DNA of 12,319 nucleotides from NCBI GenBank assembly GCA_026388345.1, contig JAPLJY010000087.1:1-12319 (forward strand), read 5' to 3'. This document shows positions 1 to 6,891 of the stretch, piece by piece. Below the pieces are notes generated by a model that had not been told where the DNA came from, searched no databases, and saw only the letters and a program-made list of their open reading frames with translations. This DNA comes from Deltaproteobacteria bacterium. GTDB lineage: Bacteria; Desulfobacterota; Syntrophia; Syntrophales; UBA5619. Position 1 is the first letter of the stretch. Each line of letters opens with the position of its first letter. The position numbers and the translations under genes were made by a program.

Positions 1-1
1 G

Positions 2-247
2 ATCGAAGGCAGGCTTCCCCGGGACAAGAAAAAGATGCTGGATGTCCTGGAGCGGTATTTTTCCCTTTCCGAAGAACAGCGGCTTGTCTTCCGATTGGGC
101 AGGAGAAGCGGAATATACAGAAGGCTGGCCGATTTGTCGGATCAGAGCGCCTATGAGGACTTGAAAAATATCGTAGATCATTATGAAACGATGGGCAACG
201 GTTCCCTGGAGAAACATCTGTCCACGGTGATGAACCGTTATATCTGA
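2..247 (+). CDS. C-terminal fragment of an unrecognised protein (5' end outside window)
   Basis: The frame is open from base 2 to the TGA at 245-247. The first internal ATG (35) has no Shine-Dalgarno-like sequence before it (the preceding bases are ccccgggacaagaaaaag), so this is more likely the tail of a gene beginning outside the window than a complete 70-residue protein. The visible 81 residues are charged and look helical, with no membrane segment, no cysteines and no motif I recognise; the last residues are STVMNRYI. The next gene on the same strand starts about 120 bases downstream, so the two could be co-transcribed. Coding status rests on the unbroken frame and plausible composition; function is unknown. 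Confidence 0.5.
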   Translation: MEGRLPRDKKKMLDVLERYFSLSEEQRLVFRLGRRSGIYRRLADLSDQSAYEDLKNIVDHYETMGNGSLEKHLSTVMNRYI

Positions 248-370
248 CATGGTCCAGAAAAGGATTGACTTCAAGAAGAAGGAGGGATTATCCTATATTA
301 GGGGATGATGTTTTCGCCGTCCCCCAAAGAGGGGTATCTTCTGTATCATCCCAGTCAACGGGAGATCTCC

Positions 371-1273
371 ATGTCTGAAGTTACACTGGACTATCCGGTA
401 TATTCATTGGACGGGCGTGTGCTGCTCCCGGCGGGGACTGTCTTGTCGGAAGAGGATATGCATTCCCTCATCTCTTCGAGCATTGCCGACGATCACAAAA
501 AGATCCCCTTCATGCAATTCGAAACGGTCAGAGAAGATATCCTGCATTTTCTCACACAGCCTCCCGGCGATGCCGTCTTCAGCGACGAGAAGGATCTTGC
601 TGAAGTGATCGCATTGATGGATCATGTACAGTTTACCCTGCCTATATTGGATTCCGTACGATATTTTAAAGAGAATGATCCGTATACCTACCGCCACATC
701 CTGATGGTGTCTGCCTACTCCACCCTTCTCTCCAAGGACCTGATACCCCATTACCGGACCAGGATCCGGGATGCGGCAACGGGTCCGCTGCATGACTTCG
801 GCAAGGTATGCGTTCCTGTCGAGATCTTGAAGAAGAGATCGCCTCTCACGCGGGACGAGAGAAAAAACCTGGAACATCATACAAGAGCAGGGTACATTCT
901 CCTATGCTATTACACGCGGGACACCGGGAACATGGCAGCCAGCGTAGCCTGGAATCATCATGAGCGGAGAAACGGCTCGGGATATCCCCGGGGCATCAGT
1001 CAGGATGACCTTATGGTCGAGATCGTAGCGGTCTGCGATATCTATGACGCCCTTACGTCCACGAGGCCTTACCGGCCGGTATCATTCGACAATCGTTCCG
1101 CCATTGAGGAGATCACCGTGATGGCGGAAAGAAAGGAAGTGAGCTGGGAGGTGGTTCAGGCACTGGTAGCCCATAACCGCAAGCGAAAACCACATTTCAC
1201 TGAATGCAGCGTGTCATTGGATAAAAGAGGCGTCACCCCACCGAACAATGTTTATGGCATCTTCGCCAATTAG
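371..1273 (+). CDS. HD-GYP domain phosphohydrolase, probable cyclic-di-GMP phosphodiesterase
   Basis: This is a 300-residue protein if translation starts at 371. HD-GYP enzymes hydrolyse cyclic di-GMP through a metal centre. Visible hallmarks, numbered from 371: YRHI near 106-110, HDFGK at 141-145 with H141/D142, EHH at 168-170, HHERRNGSGYP at 196-206 containing the GYP signature, and the metal-ligand aspartate in VCDIYDALTSTRPYR (D223). The first ~90 residues are not a recognised receiver or PAS domain, and no membrane segment is seen, so it looks cytosolic. Start choice: GGAG at 361-364 lies 6 bases before ATG 371. The alternative ATG at 305 adds 22 residues, and its nearest strong purine tract (279-285) is about 20 bases away. 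The gene runs convergently into mnmG. The HD-GYP assignment is firm; activity on c-di-GMP is inferred from the intact motif. Confidence 0.93.
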   Translation: MSEVTLDYPVYSLDGRVLLPAGTVLSEEDMHSLISSSIADDHKKIPFMQFETVREDILHFLTQPPGDAVFSDEKDLAEVIALMDHVQFTLPILDSVRYFKENDPYTYRHILMVSAYSTLLSKDLIPHYRTRIRDAATGPLHDFGKVCVPVEILKKRSPLTRDERKNLEHHTRAGYILLCYYTRDTGNMAASVAWNHHERRNGSGYPRGISQDDLMVEIVAVCDIYDALTSTRPYRPVSFDNRSAIEEITVMAERKEVSWEVVQALVAHNRKRKPHFTECSVSLDKRGVTPPNNVYGIFAN

Positions 1274-1281
1274 TTACGGAG

Positions 1282-3168
1282 TCAGCCCCCCCTTCGGGCG
1301 GCGGCCTTCCACTCCCGCTTCTTGATCACGATGAGAATCGCCGTGAGGGCGGCCTGCGTCATTCCGGGGATCCGCTCCGCCTGGCCGACGGTCGCCGGAC
1401 CCACGCGGGCGAGCTTCGCCTTGAGTTCGCTGGAGAGGCCGGGCACGGCGGTGTAATCGAAGTCCGCCGGAATCTTCATCCCTTCGAGTTCCTTCATCTT
1501 CCGGACCGCCTCCTCCTGCCGCCGGATGTACCCCTCGTACTTCGCCTCGATCTCGATCTGCCTCTTGACCGCGCGGTCGCAAACGGCCTCCCAGCCGTCA
1601 AAACGGGCAAGGTCGTCGTATCCGATCTCCTCGCGCTTGAGGAGTTGGAAGAGGGTGATCGGGTTTTTGATCGGCGCCGTATTCATCTCCGCGAGGGTTC
1701 TGTTGGTTTCTTCCACCGGAAAGATCCGGACGGAGGAGAGATTTCGGATGCCCGCCTCGATCCGGCGGACCTTTTCCCGGAGAAGCCCGTGCTGCTCCTC
1801 CGTGATCAGCCCCAGCTCGCGCCCCTTCCCCATCAGGCGGATCGTGGCGTTGTCCTCCCGGAGGATCAGCCGGTACTCGGCGCGGGAGGTGAACATCCGG
1901 TAGGGCTCGTCGACCCCCCTGGTCACGAGGTCGTCCGCCATCACGCCCATGTAGGCCTCCGACCGGTCCAATACGAAGGGGGGGCGCCCCTGCACGCTTA
2001 GCGCGGCGTTGACCCCCGCCCAGAGCCCCTGTGCCGCCGCCTCCTCGTAGCCCGAGGTCCCGTTGATCTGACCGGCGAGGTAGAGGCCGGAAATTTGCTT
2101 CGTCTCCAGCGTGAGGCGGAGCTGGGTCGGCTGGACGAAGTCGTATTCGATGGCATAGGCAAGGCGCATGATCTCTGCCTGCTCCAGACCCGGCACGCTC
2201 CGGACGACCCTTTCCTGGAGATCCGGCGGGAGGCAGTTGCCGAGCCCTTTTGCGTAGATTTCCTCCGTGTCGAGCCCTTCCCGTTCGAGGACAACCGGGT
2301 GGCTCCCCCGGTCGGCAAACCGCATCACCTTGTCCTCGAGGGAGGGGCAGTAGCGGGCGCCGACCCCCTGGATCGCCCCGGCATACAGGGGTGAAAAGCG
2401 GATGTTTTCGCGGATGATCCGGTGGGTCTCCTCCGTTGTTGCCGTGAAAAAGGAAGGGAGGCGATCCTCGCGGAGCCGCTCCGTCGTGAAGGAGAAGGGT
2501 TCCGGATCGGGATCGCTGTCCTGGCGGACAAGGCGGGAAAAATCGATCGTGGAGGCGCGAAGCCTCGGGGGCGTCCCCGTCTTCATCCGCCCCATCTCGA
2601 AACCGAGAAACTTGAGGGAGGAGGCGAGCTCCAGGGAGGCCATCTCCCCGGCCCGGCCCGCGGGATACCGGACATCGCCGATGTGGATAAGGCCGCCGAG
2701 GAAGGTCCCCGTCGTGATGACGACCGCCCGGCCGCCGTGAAAAACACCCGTCTGATCGACGACGCCGCGGATCCGTCCATCCTCGACGACGAGACGTTCC
2801 ACGAGGCCCTGAAGAAGATGAAGGCGCGGCTCCTTCTCCACGACGGACTTCATGGCGAGGCGGTAAAGCTGCTTGTCGCACTGGAAGCGGGTGGACTGGA
2901 CGGCCGGGCCTTTGGAGGCGTTCAGCAGGCGGAAGTGGACGGCGGTTTGGTCGGCGATCCGGCCCATCTGACCGCCCAGCGCGTCGACCTCCTTGACGAG
3001 CTGGCTCTTGGCGAGGCCGCCGATTGCGGGGTTGCAGGACATGAGGGCGATCGCATCAAGGCTGATGTTGAACAGCAGCGTCTCGCAGCCCATCCTCGCC
3101 GCCGCGAGGGCCGCCTCGCAGCCCGCGTGCCCTCCCCCGACCACAATGACGTCATATTCCCGGCTCAT
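1282..3168 (-). CDS. mnmG: MnmG (GidA), tRNA uridine-5-carboxymethylaminomethyl(34) synthesis enzyme
   Basis: With MnmE, MnmG installs the carboxymethylaminomethyl group on wobble U34 of certain tRNAs, using FAD, NADH and a methylene-tetrahydrofolate carbon. The 628 residues match the usual length (about 630). Visible: the FAD-binding glycine loop GGGHAG at 11-16, the family signature with a conserved cysteine in MSCNPAIGGLAKS (C45), TGTFLGGLIHIGD near 153-165, MKTGTPPRL near 196, GYEEAAAQGLWAG near 374, SRAEYRL in the 430s, and the C-terminal MnmE/tRNA-binding helical region ending in VIKKREWKAAARRGG. The start at 3168 is preceded on the minus strand by AGGGAA at short spacing. It stands alone here, without mnmE, rsmG or parAB, and is divergent from the radical SAM gene. 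Function is as certain as homology allows. Confidence 0.98.
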   Translation of the reverse strand: MSREYDVIVVGGGHAGCEAALAAARMGCETLLFNISLDAIALMSCNPAIGGLAKSQLVKEVDALGGQMGRIADQTAVHFRLLNASKGPAVQSTRFQCDKQLYRLAMKSVVEKEPRLHLLQGLVERLVVEDGRIRGVVDQTGVFHGGRAVVITTGTFLGGLIHIGDVRYPAGRAGEMASLELASSLKFLGFEMGRMKTGTPPRLRASTIDFSRLVRQDSDPDPEPFSFTTERLREDRLPSFFTATTEETHRIIRENIRFSPLYAGAIQGVGARYCPSLEDKVMRFADRGSHPVVLEREGLDTEEIYAKGLGNCLPPDLQERVVRSVPGLEQAEIMRLAYAIEYDFVQPTQLRLTLETKQISGLYLAGQINGTSGYEEAAAQGLWAGVNAALSVQGRPPFVLDRSEAYMGVMADDLVTRGVDEPYRMFTSRAEYRLILREDNATIRLMGKGRELGLITEEQHGLLREKVRRIEAGIRNLSSVRIFPVEETNRTLAEMNTAPIKNPITLFQLLKREEIGYDDLARFDGWEAVCDRAVKRQIEIEAKYEGYIRRQEEAVRKMKELEGMKIPADFDYTAVPGLSSELKAKLARVGPATVGQAERIPGMTQAALTAILIVIKKREWKAAARRGG

Positions 3169-3247
3169 GCGTTTCCCTATTCCCTTGCGGTTCCGCGGGC
3201 AATTTAATATGATCGCTTAGGAAAACACAACCGAAAAAAGGACTCCC
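3169..3247. promoter_or_regulatory. Divergent promoter region between mnmG and the radical SAM gene
   Basis: This 79-base spacer must hold the 5' signals of two diverging genes. It has an AT-rich core (aatttaatatgatcg, 3201-3215) flanked by GC-rich sequence; TAATAT at 3205-3210 is a possible -10 for the rightward gene, but the only nearby -35-like TTGCGG is spaced too short (14 bases). On the other strand TTGTGT and TTAAAT are 17 bases apart but match the consensus poorly. AAAAAAGGA at 3234-3242 is the probable ribosome binding site for the GTG start at 3248. Confidence 0.35.
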
Positions 3248-4192
3248 GTGGCCAAACCGACCTTCTGGAACAACGCGAAGCGATACTACGATCTCAAGAG
3301 TTACTGGCTCAACCGCTTCGGCTGCCGGGTGCACAAGCTCCCGATCGACGCCGGCTTCACCTGTCCGAACCGTGACGGAAGCGTCGCGGCGGGGGGGTGC
3401 GTCTACTGCGACGGGCGGGGATCGGCGCTCCGCCAGGCAGGCCCGCTCCCCCCGGTCGGCGACCAGGTCCGCCGGGGAAAGGCCTTCTACCGCAAGCGCG
3501 GCAAGGCGGAGAAATTCATCGCCTATTTCCAGACCTTCACGAACACCTACGCCTCGGTGGAAAACCTGCGGGCGCTCTACGACGAGGCGCTCGCTGTAGA
3601 GGACGTGATCGGTCTTTCCATCGGGACACGGCCGGACTGCGTCCCCGATGAGACGCTTGCGCTGATTCGATCCTACGCCGAGCGGTCTCACGTCTGGCTG
3701 GAGTTCGGCCTCCAGTCGATCCACGACCGGACGCTCGGGGCGATCAACCGGGGCCACGACGCGGCAACCTTCCGCGACGCCGTCCGTCGCGCCGGGGGCG
3801 GGTCCATCCTGATCTGCGTCCACATCATCGTGGGGCTTCCCGGCGAGACCCGCGAGAAGATCCTGGAGACGGCCAAGGCGATCGCCGCGCTGCCGGTTCA
3901 GGGAATCAAGATTCACAGTCTCCTCGCCCTGGAGGGGACGGCGCTCGGCGAGAGTTTCAAGCGGGGAGAGGTCACATTGATGACCCGGGAGGAGTACGTC
4001 GGCGCCGTCTGCGACATATTGGAGATCCTGCCGCCGGGGATGGTCATCCAGCGGCTGACCGCGGATGGCTACCGGGACATCTTTCTGGGCCCGGCCTGGG
4101 CGGGAAACAAGCTCGCCGTCCTTAACGCGATCGACCGGGAGCTGGAAGCGCGCGACAGTTGGCAGGGGAAGATGTGGGGAGGAGCGGTATGA
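3248..4192 (+). CDS. TIGR01212 (YhcC-type) radical SAM protein
   Basis: The 314 residues match E. coli YhcC in length and layout. Radical SAM enzymes use a [4Fe-4S] cluster to cleave S-adenosylmethionine; this family has no agreed substrate. The cluster motif is the YhcC variant C-x11-C-x2-C: C39 in DAGFTCPNRDG, then C51 and C54 in GGCVYC. Further family marks are FQTFTNTYA near 94-102, GLSIGTRPDC near 122-131, WLEFGLQSIHD near 150-160 and IIVGLPGET near 195-203. The start is GTG at 3248 with an AAAGGA-type ribosome site just before it. The stop overlaps the start of a truncated hisH in an ATGA (4189-4192), pointing to an ancestral, translationally coupled radicalSAM-hisH operon. A second, broken copy of its last ~60 bases lies at about 4674-4737. 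Confidence 0.92.
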   Translation: MAKPTFWNNAKRYYDLKSYWLNRFGCRVHKLPIDAGFTCPNRDGSVAAGGCVYCDGRGSALRQAGPLPPVGDQVRRGKAFYRKRGKAEKFIAYFQTFTNTYASVENLRALYDEALAVEDVIGLSIGTRPDCVPDETLALIRSYAERSHVWLEFGLQSIHDRTLGAINRGHDAATFRDAVRRAGGGSILICVHIIVGLPGETREKILETAKAIAALPVQGIKIHSLLALEGTALGESFKRGEVTLMTREEYVGAVCDILEILPPGMVIQRLTADGYRDIFLGPAWAGNKLAVLNAIDRELEARDSWQGKMWGGAV

Positions 4193-4250
4193 TCGGGATC
4201 GTCGACTACCGAGCGGGAAATCCGACCGGCGTCGCAGGACCGGCGGACAC
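4124..4250 (+). repeat. Direct repeat, copy 1: radical SAM 3' end plus hisH 5' end
   Basis: This stretch holds the last ~65 bases of the radical SAM gene and the first ~60 of a hisH. It reappears about 550 bases downstream (about 4674-4799). The hisH parts align without gaps at offset 549, and the upstream parts at offset 550 (one base missing in copy 2). Across the first 48 bases of hisH I count 6 differences (about 87.5% identity). The outer edges are approximate because similarity fades gradually. Confidence 0.8.
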
Positions 4251-4299
4251 CGTGAATCATATCCTTATGGCAAAGTCAGCGGGGTTCTGTTATAAGTAG
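4189..4299 (+). pseudogene. hisH: Truncated hisH remnant (N-terminal codons only)
   Basis: The frame from ATG 4189 to TAG 4297-4299 gives 36 residues beginning [11 protein letters not shown], identical over 11 residues to the start of the intact HisH at 4738. The similarity then decays (PTGVAGPAD against LTSVARALD), and the last ~15 residues are unrelated to HisH. Everything needed for glutaminase function (catalytic Cys, His and Glu) is missing. The ATGA overlap with the radical SAM stop is the normal arrangement of coupled genes, so this is probably the original position of hisH in this operon, later cut off by inserted sequence. A short translated product is possible but would have no HisH activity. 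Confidence 0.85.
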
Positions 4300-4316
4300 G
4301 CGAGAATTCAACAAAT

Positions 4317-4343
4317 AGGGACCCTGTGGAAAAGCCTGTCCCT
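4317..4343. repeat. Short inverted repeat AGGGAC / GTCCCT
   Basis: Perfect 6-base arms (4317-4322 and 4338-4343) surround a 15-base spacer, just before the ribosome site of the small ORF at 4361. It could be a relic operator of the lost export operon or chance. There is no T-run, so it is not a convincing terminator. Confidence 0.3.
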
Positions 4344-4360
4344 GTTCTGGAGAGCCGGTC

Positions 4361-4561
4361 ATGCCTGCGGAAGACATTGCAAAGCTGAAGATTGAAAAAT
4401 CGGAGAAGATCATCAAGCCCGGCCGGCGCAGAAAGAAGCCGTTTGTCATCGCGGCCGTCGTCCTGCTCATTCTGACCGCCGGCGGCCTTTACTTCGGCGG
4501 CATGCTGCCCGCGTTGCGCGCCTCCCGGATGAAGATCGTCGACGCCCTGCGGGCTACATAG
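4361..4561 (+). pseudogene. Deletion remnant: membrane-fusion-protein N-terminus joined to ABC permease C-terminus
   Basis: This 66-codon ORF has a good ribosome site (GGAGAG, 4349-4354). Residues 1-32 (MPAEDIAKLKIEKSEKI followed by a basic RRRKK stretch) and the hydrophobic segment FVIAAVVLLILTAGGLYFGG (about 33-52) resemble the cytoplasmic tail and single membrane anchor of HlyD/MacA-type periplasmic adaptors. The last 17 residues (MLPALRASRMKIVDALRAT) resemble the conserved end of FtsX/MacB-type ABC permeases (PAxRASRxxxxxALR). In intact export operons these belong to two genes separated by an ATPase gene. I infer one in-frame deletion fused the ends and removed the rest. It could still be made as a small single-span membrane protein. 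The family calls come from remembered consensus, not from a search. Confidence 0.6.
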
Positions 4562-4673
4562 CGTATGCAGGTCGCCCCTTGCTCCCGCTTGCAGTTGCGG
4601 CCGTCTCAGGATATAGTCCTCCTGCCGCCGCCGAGCAGATGCTTTGAGCGGCATCCCAGGGCGAAGATGATCC

Positions 4674-4799
4674 GGCGCCATCGTCCGGGAGCTGGAACAC
4701 GCGACAATTGGCAGGGAAAGAAATTTGGGAGAGAATCATGATCGGCATCGTGGACTACCGGGCGGGAAATCTGACCAGCGTCGCGCGGGCGCTGGACAA
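4674..4799 (+). repeat. Direct repeat, copy 2: broken radical SAM 3' end leading into intact hisH
   Basis: About 64 bases before hisH resemble the end of the radical SAM gene (ccgggagctggaa then gcgacaattggcaggg), but a one-base deletion near 4697 and the missing upstream portion leave no usable frame. The repeat continues into the first ~60 bases of the intact hisH. The stretch between the small ORF and this repeat (4562-4673) shows no gene, RNA or terminator that I can recognise. Confidence 0.75.
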
Positions 4800-5382
4800 C
4801 CTGCATGAACCGTGCATCATTACCCATGATTCCAAATTATTGGATGACATGAGCCATATCATCTTTCCCGGCGTCGGCGCCGCCGGACAGGCGATGGCGA
4901 ACCTCCGGGAAAGCGGCCTAGACGAGCATCTGAAAAGATGGGTACGGGAGGGCAAGCCCGTTCTCGGGATCTGTCTCGGCACCCAGGTGATCTTCGACCG
5001 GAGCGAAGAGGACGACACCCCCTGCCTCGGCATCGTCCCGGGAGAGGTCAAACGGTTTCCGGCGGATCTCAGCGAGGGGGGGCAAAGGCTCAAGATTCCG
5101 CACATGGGTTGGAACCGCGTATCATTCAGGGAGGGCCGGGAGGGCCATCCGGTCTTTGCCGGGATCCCCGCGGAGGCCGAGTTCTATTTTGTCCACTCCT
5201 ACTACCCGGCCCCGGCGGACGCGGCCTGGGCCGCAGGCTGGACGGATTACGGCATCCGCTTCTGTTCCGCCGTGGCCCGGGGAAACCTCGTTGCGGTCCA
5301 GTTCCACCCGGAGAAGAGCGGCCGGCCGGGGCTCACCCTGCTGGCAAATTTCTGCCGCTGGGGAGGAAACCATGCTCAGTAA
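4738..5382 (+). CDS. hisH: HisH, glutaminase subunit of imidazole glycerol phosphate synthase
   Basis: HisH hydrolyses glutamine and channels ammonia to HisF at the fifth step of histidine synthesis. The 214 residues are near the usual ~200. The class I amidotransferase triad is complete: C79 in VLGICLGTQ, then H190 and E192 in [16 protein letters not shown] (44-48) forms the oxyanion region, and MGWNRV and FVHSYY are family motifs. The start is ATG 4738, where the protein aligns with other HisH N-termini ([11 protein letters not shown]) and GGGAGAG lies just upstream; an in-frame ATG at 4708 would add a 10-residue extension that derives from the broken radical SAM copy. It overlaps hisF by 11 bases, so the two are translationally coupled. 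A truncated paralogous start lies at 4189. Confidence 0.97.
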   Translation: MIGIVDYRAGNLTSVARALDNLHEPCIITHDSKLLDDMSHIIFPGVGAAGQAMANLRESGLDEHLKRWVREGKPVLGICLGTQVIFDRSEEDDTPCLGIVPGEVKRFPADLSEGGQRLKIPHMGWNRVSFREGREGHPVFAGIPAEAEFYFVHSYYPAPADAAWAAGWTDYGIRFCSAVARGNLVAVQFHPEKSGRPGLTLLANFCRWGGNHAQ

Positions 5383-6151
5383 ACGGATCATCCCCTGTCT
5401 AGATGTCCGGGACGGCCGCCTGACAAAAGGGATAAGATTCAAGGAAAACGTAGATATCGGCGATCCGGTGGAGGCCGCACGAGAATATTACGAACAGGGG
5501 GCCGACGAAATCGTCTTCTACGACATCACGGCCTCCGCCGAGGGCCGCACGATCATGCTCGATGTCGTAAAAAGGGTTGCCGAAACGATCTTCATTCCTT
5601 TTTCCGTAGGGGGCGGCATCGGGACGGTGGAGGAGATGCGGCGGGTGATCCTCGCCGGGGCGGAAAAGATCAGCGTCAATTCAGAGGCGGTGAAAAATCA
5701 CGGCATCATCGCGGAGGGGGCGAGGGCCTTTGGCAGCCAGTGCATCGTCCTCGGCATGGACGTGAAAAAAGTGCCTGCAAGCAATGAGATTCCTTCCGGA
5801 TATGAGATGGTCATCCACGGCGGACGGACCGTAACCGGCCTCGACGCCCTCCGGTGGGCAAAGGAGGCGGAACGTCTCGGCGCGGGGGAGATCTGCCTCA
5901 ACTCCATCGACGCCGACGGGACTTTAGACGGCTACGAACTCGACCTAACCGCGCTGATCTCAAGTCATGTAGGCATCCCGGTGATCGCCTCCGGCGGTGC
6001 GGGAAAGCCGGAGCATCTCCTCGATGTCCTCACCCGGGGAAAGGCCGACGCCGCCCTGATTGCCTCGATGGTCCACTACCGGACACACACCATCCCGGAG
6101 ATCAAGAACTTTCTCCATGACCACGGCGTGAAGACAAGGCTGCAGTGGTAG
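5372..6151 (+). CDS. hisF: HisF, cyclase subunit of imidazole glycerol phosphate synthase
   Basis: HisF joins ammonia from HisH to PRFAR, giving imidazole glycerol phosphate and AICAR. The 259 residues match the usual length (about 255). The catalytic pair is present: D11 in [10 protein letters not shown] and D130 in VLGMDVKK. Phosphate-binding loops are visible in FSVGGGIGT (78-85) and [12 protein letters not shown] (205-216). The segment [16 protein letters not shown] differs from the commoner NLRDAGDPVE form but retains the fold. A specialised amidotransfer HisF, as in surface-sugar pathways, is a minor alternative because no other his genes are visible. The C-terminus ends [12 protein letters not shown]. 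The 3' 50 bases overlap a convergent receiver gene, and codons 140-251 are duplicated at 11831-12169. Confidence 0.96.
   Translation: MLSKRIIPCLDVRDGRLTKGIRFKENVDIGDPVEAAREYYEQGADEIVFYDITASAEGRTIMLDVVKRVAETIFIPFSVGGGIGTVEEMRRVILAGAEKISVNSEAVKNHGIIAEGARAFGSQCIVLGMDVKKVPASNEIPSGYEMVIHGGRTVTGLDALRWAKEAERLGAGEICLNSIDADGTLDGYELDLTALISSHVGIPVIASGGAGKPEHLLDVLTRGKADAALIASMVHYRTHTIPEIKNFLHDHGVKTRLQW
5788..6126 (+). repeat. 339-bp direct repeat, copy 1 (3' part of intact hisF)
   Basis: Aligned without gaps to 11831-12169 (offset 6043), I count 23 mismatches in 339 positions (about 93%). The mismatches are unevenly spread: 5813-5946 (134 bases) is identical, while 5947-6126 has 21 mismatches in 180 (about 88%). 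Sixteen mismatches are synonymous; the other seven change four residues (I to A, A to T, P to A, N to S). The copies diverge completely outside these limits. Confidence 0.95.
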
Positions 6152-6737
6152 GAGAAGTGCCGTTGCCAACGCCTTCCGTATCTTCTTTCGTCTTTGACTT
6201 ATCCTTATCCAGCAGCCATCGAATTTGGGATTGTTTCAAAATCTCCCGGCACAGGGTATCGGCCTTCCTCGCCCGTTCGGGTTCCTTCTTTGCGTAATAA
6301 CCCAGGATCTTTGCCCCTATTTCCTGGAGCGAAAAGGGTTTGATGATGTAGCCCTCAACACCCAGCGTCATGCAGGACAGGACATCCTCACGGCCGGACA
6401 GCGACGTTGCCATCACGATGGTTGTCTTCTTGTCTTCGATGTTTGTCCGAATCGCTTTCAATATCTGGTACCCGGTCATTTCCGGCAGATATATGTCAAG
6501 TATAATGATATCGGGATGCCATTCTTCATAGACGAGAAGCGCTTCTTTCCCCGAAGCAACCAATTTTTTGTCGAATATTTGATTGAATAGTCCCTTGTCA
6601 TATAGCAACTGGGTGGTATGGTCATCCTCAACAACCAGTATCTTGATCTTATCCGTACCACTCGGTGAGCACTGTGGCTCAAGCAGACAATTCACTTCGT
6701 CTTTTGACAACATGCGGGTTCCATCGTCAGCAGCCAT
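6102..6737 (-). CDS. Stand-alone response regulator (receiver domain) with a FliM-like N-terminal peptide
   Basis: This is a 211-residue protein. A CheY-like receiver occupies about 31-150: acidic pair in VVEDD, phospho-acceptor D81 in [13 protein letters not shown], switch residue in MATSLSG (about 109-115) and K133 in YIIKPFS. No DNA-binding or enzymatic domain follows; the C-terminal ~60 residues are charged and polar. The N-terminal ~30 residues contain [11 protein letters not shown] (10-20), which resembles the CheY-binding peptide at the start of flagellar FliM. GGAGG lies 11 bases before ATG 6737; an internal ATG at 6713 would start the protein at MLSKDE. The last ~16 codons lie antisense to the end of hisF, so the tail may be sequence captured at a junction. 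It lies downstream of the kinase and second receiver, after a 154-base gap containing a possible promoter. Confidence 0.88.
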   Translation of the reverse strand: MAADDGTRMLSKDEVNCLLEPQCSPSGTDKIKILVVEDDHTTQLLYDKGLFNQIFDKKLVASGKEALLVYEEWHPDIIILDIYLPEMTGYQILKAIRTNIEDKKTTIVMATSLSGREDVLSCMTLGVEGYIIKPFSLQEIGAKILGYYAKKEPERARKADTLCREILKQSQIRWLLDKDKSKTKEDTEGVGNGTSPTTAALSSRRGHGESS

Positions 6738-6814
6738 GGATTACTGCACCTCCATTATCATAATTAGAATCGGGCACTTCGTAAGCACTGACGGTCTCCG
6801 CGCCCTGCCGCCGT

Positions 6815-6843
6815 AATGTACAAAGTTCGGGAAATCTTGGCAA
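6815..6843 (-). promoter_or_regulatory. Possible sigma70 promoter for the stand-alone response regulator
   Basis: On the minus strand TTGCCA (6843-6838; 5 of 6 to consensus) is followed after exactly 17 bases by TACATT (6820-6815; 4 of 6). It lies in the 154-base gap between the two receiver genes, about 80 bases before ATG 6737. The gap and this element suggest the last gene can be expressed apart from the kinase. No terminator-like hairpin with a T-run is seen in the gap. Confidence 0.4.
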
Positions 6844-6891
6844 GTGGAATTCATCATGCTGCCTGTTGCTTGTGTTGGTTCATGACTCCAA

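Noticed and set aside
2422..3207. 261-codon + strand frame antisense to mnmG, and a 254-codon - strand frame (3152-3916) antisense to the radical SAM gene
   Set aside because: Both lie opposite strongly conserved enzymes and give compositionally odd translations. They are shadows of codon bias.
5156..5371. 72-codon N-terminal extension of hisF
   Set aside because: It is the out-of-frame shadow of hisH; HisF homology starts exactly at ATG 5372 in the usual overlapping arrangement.
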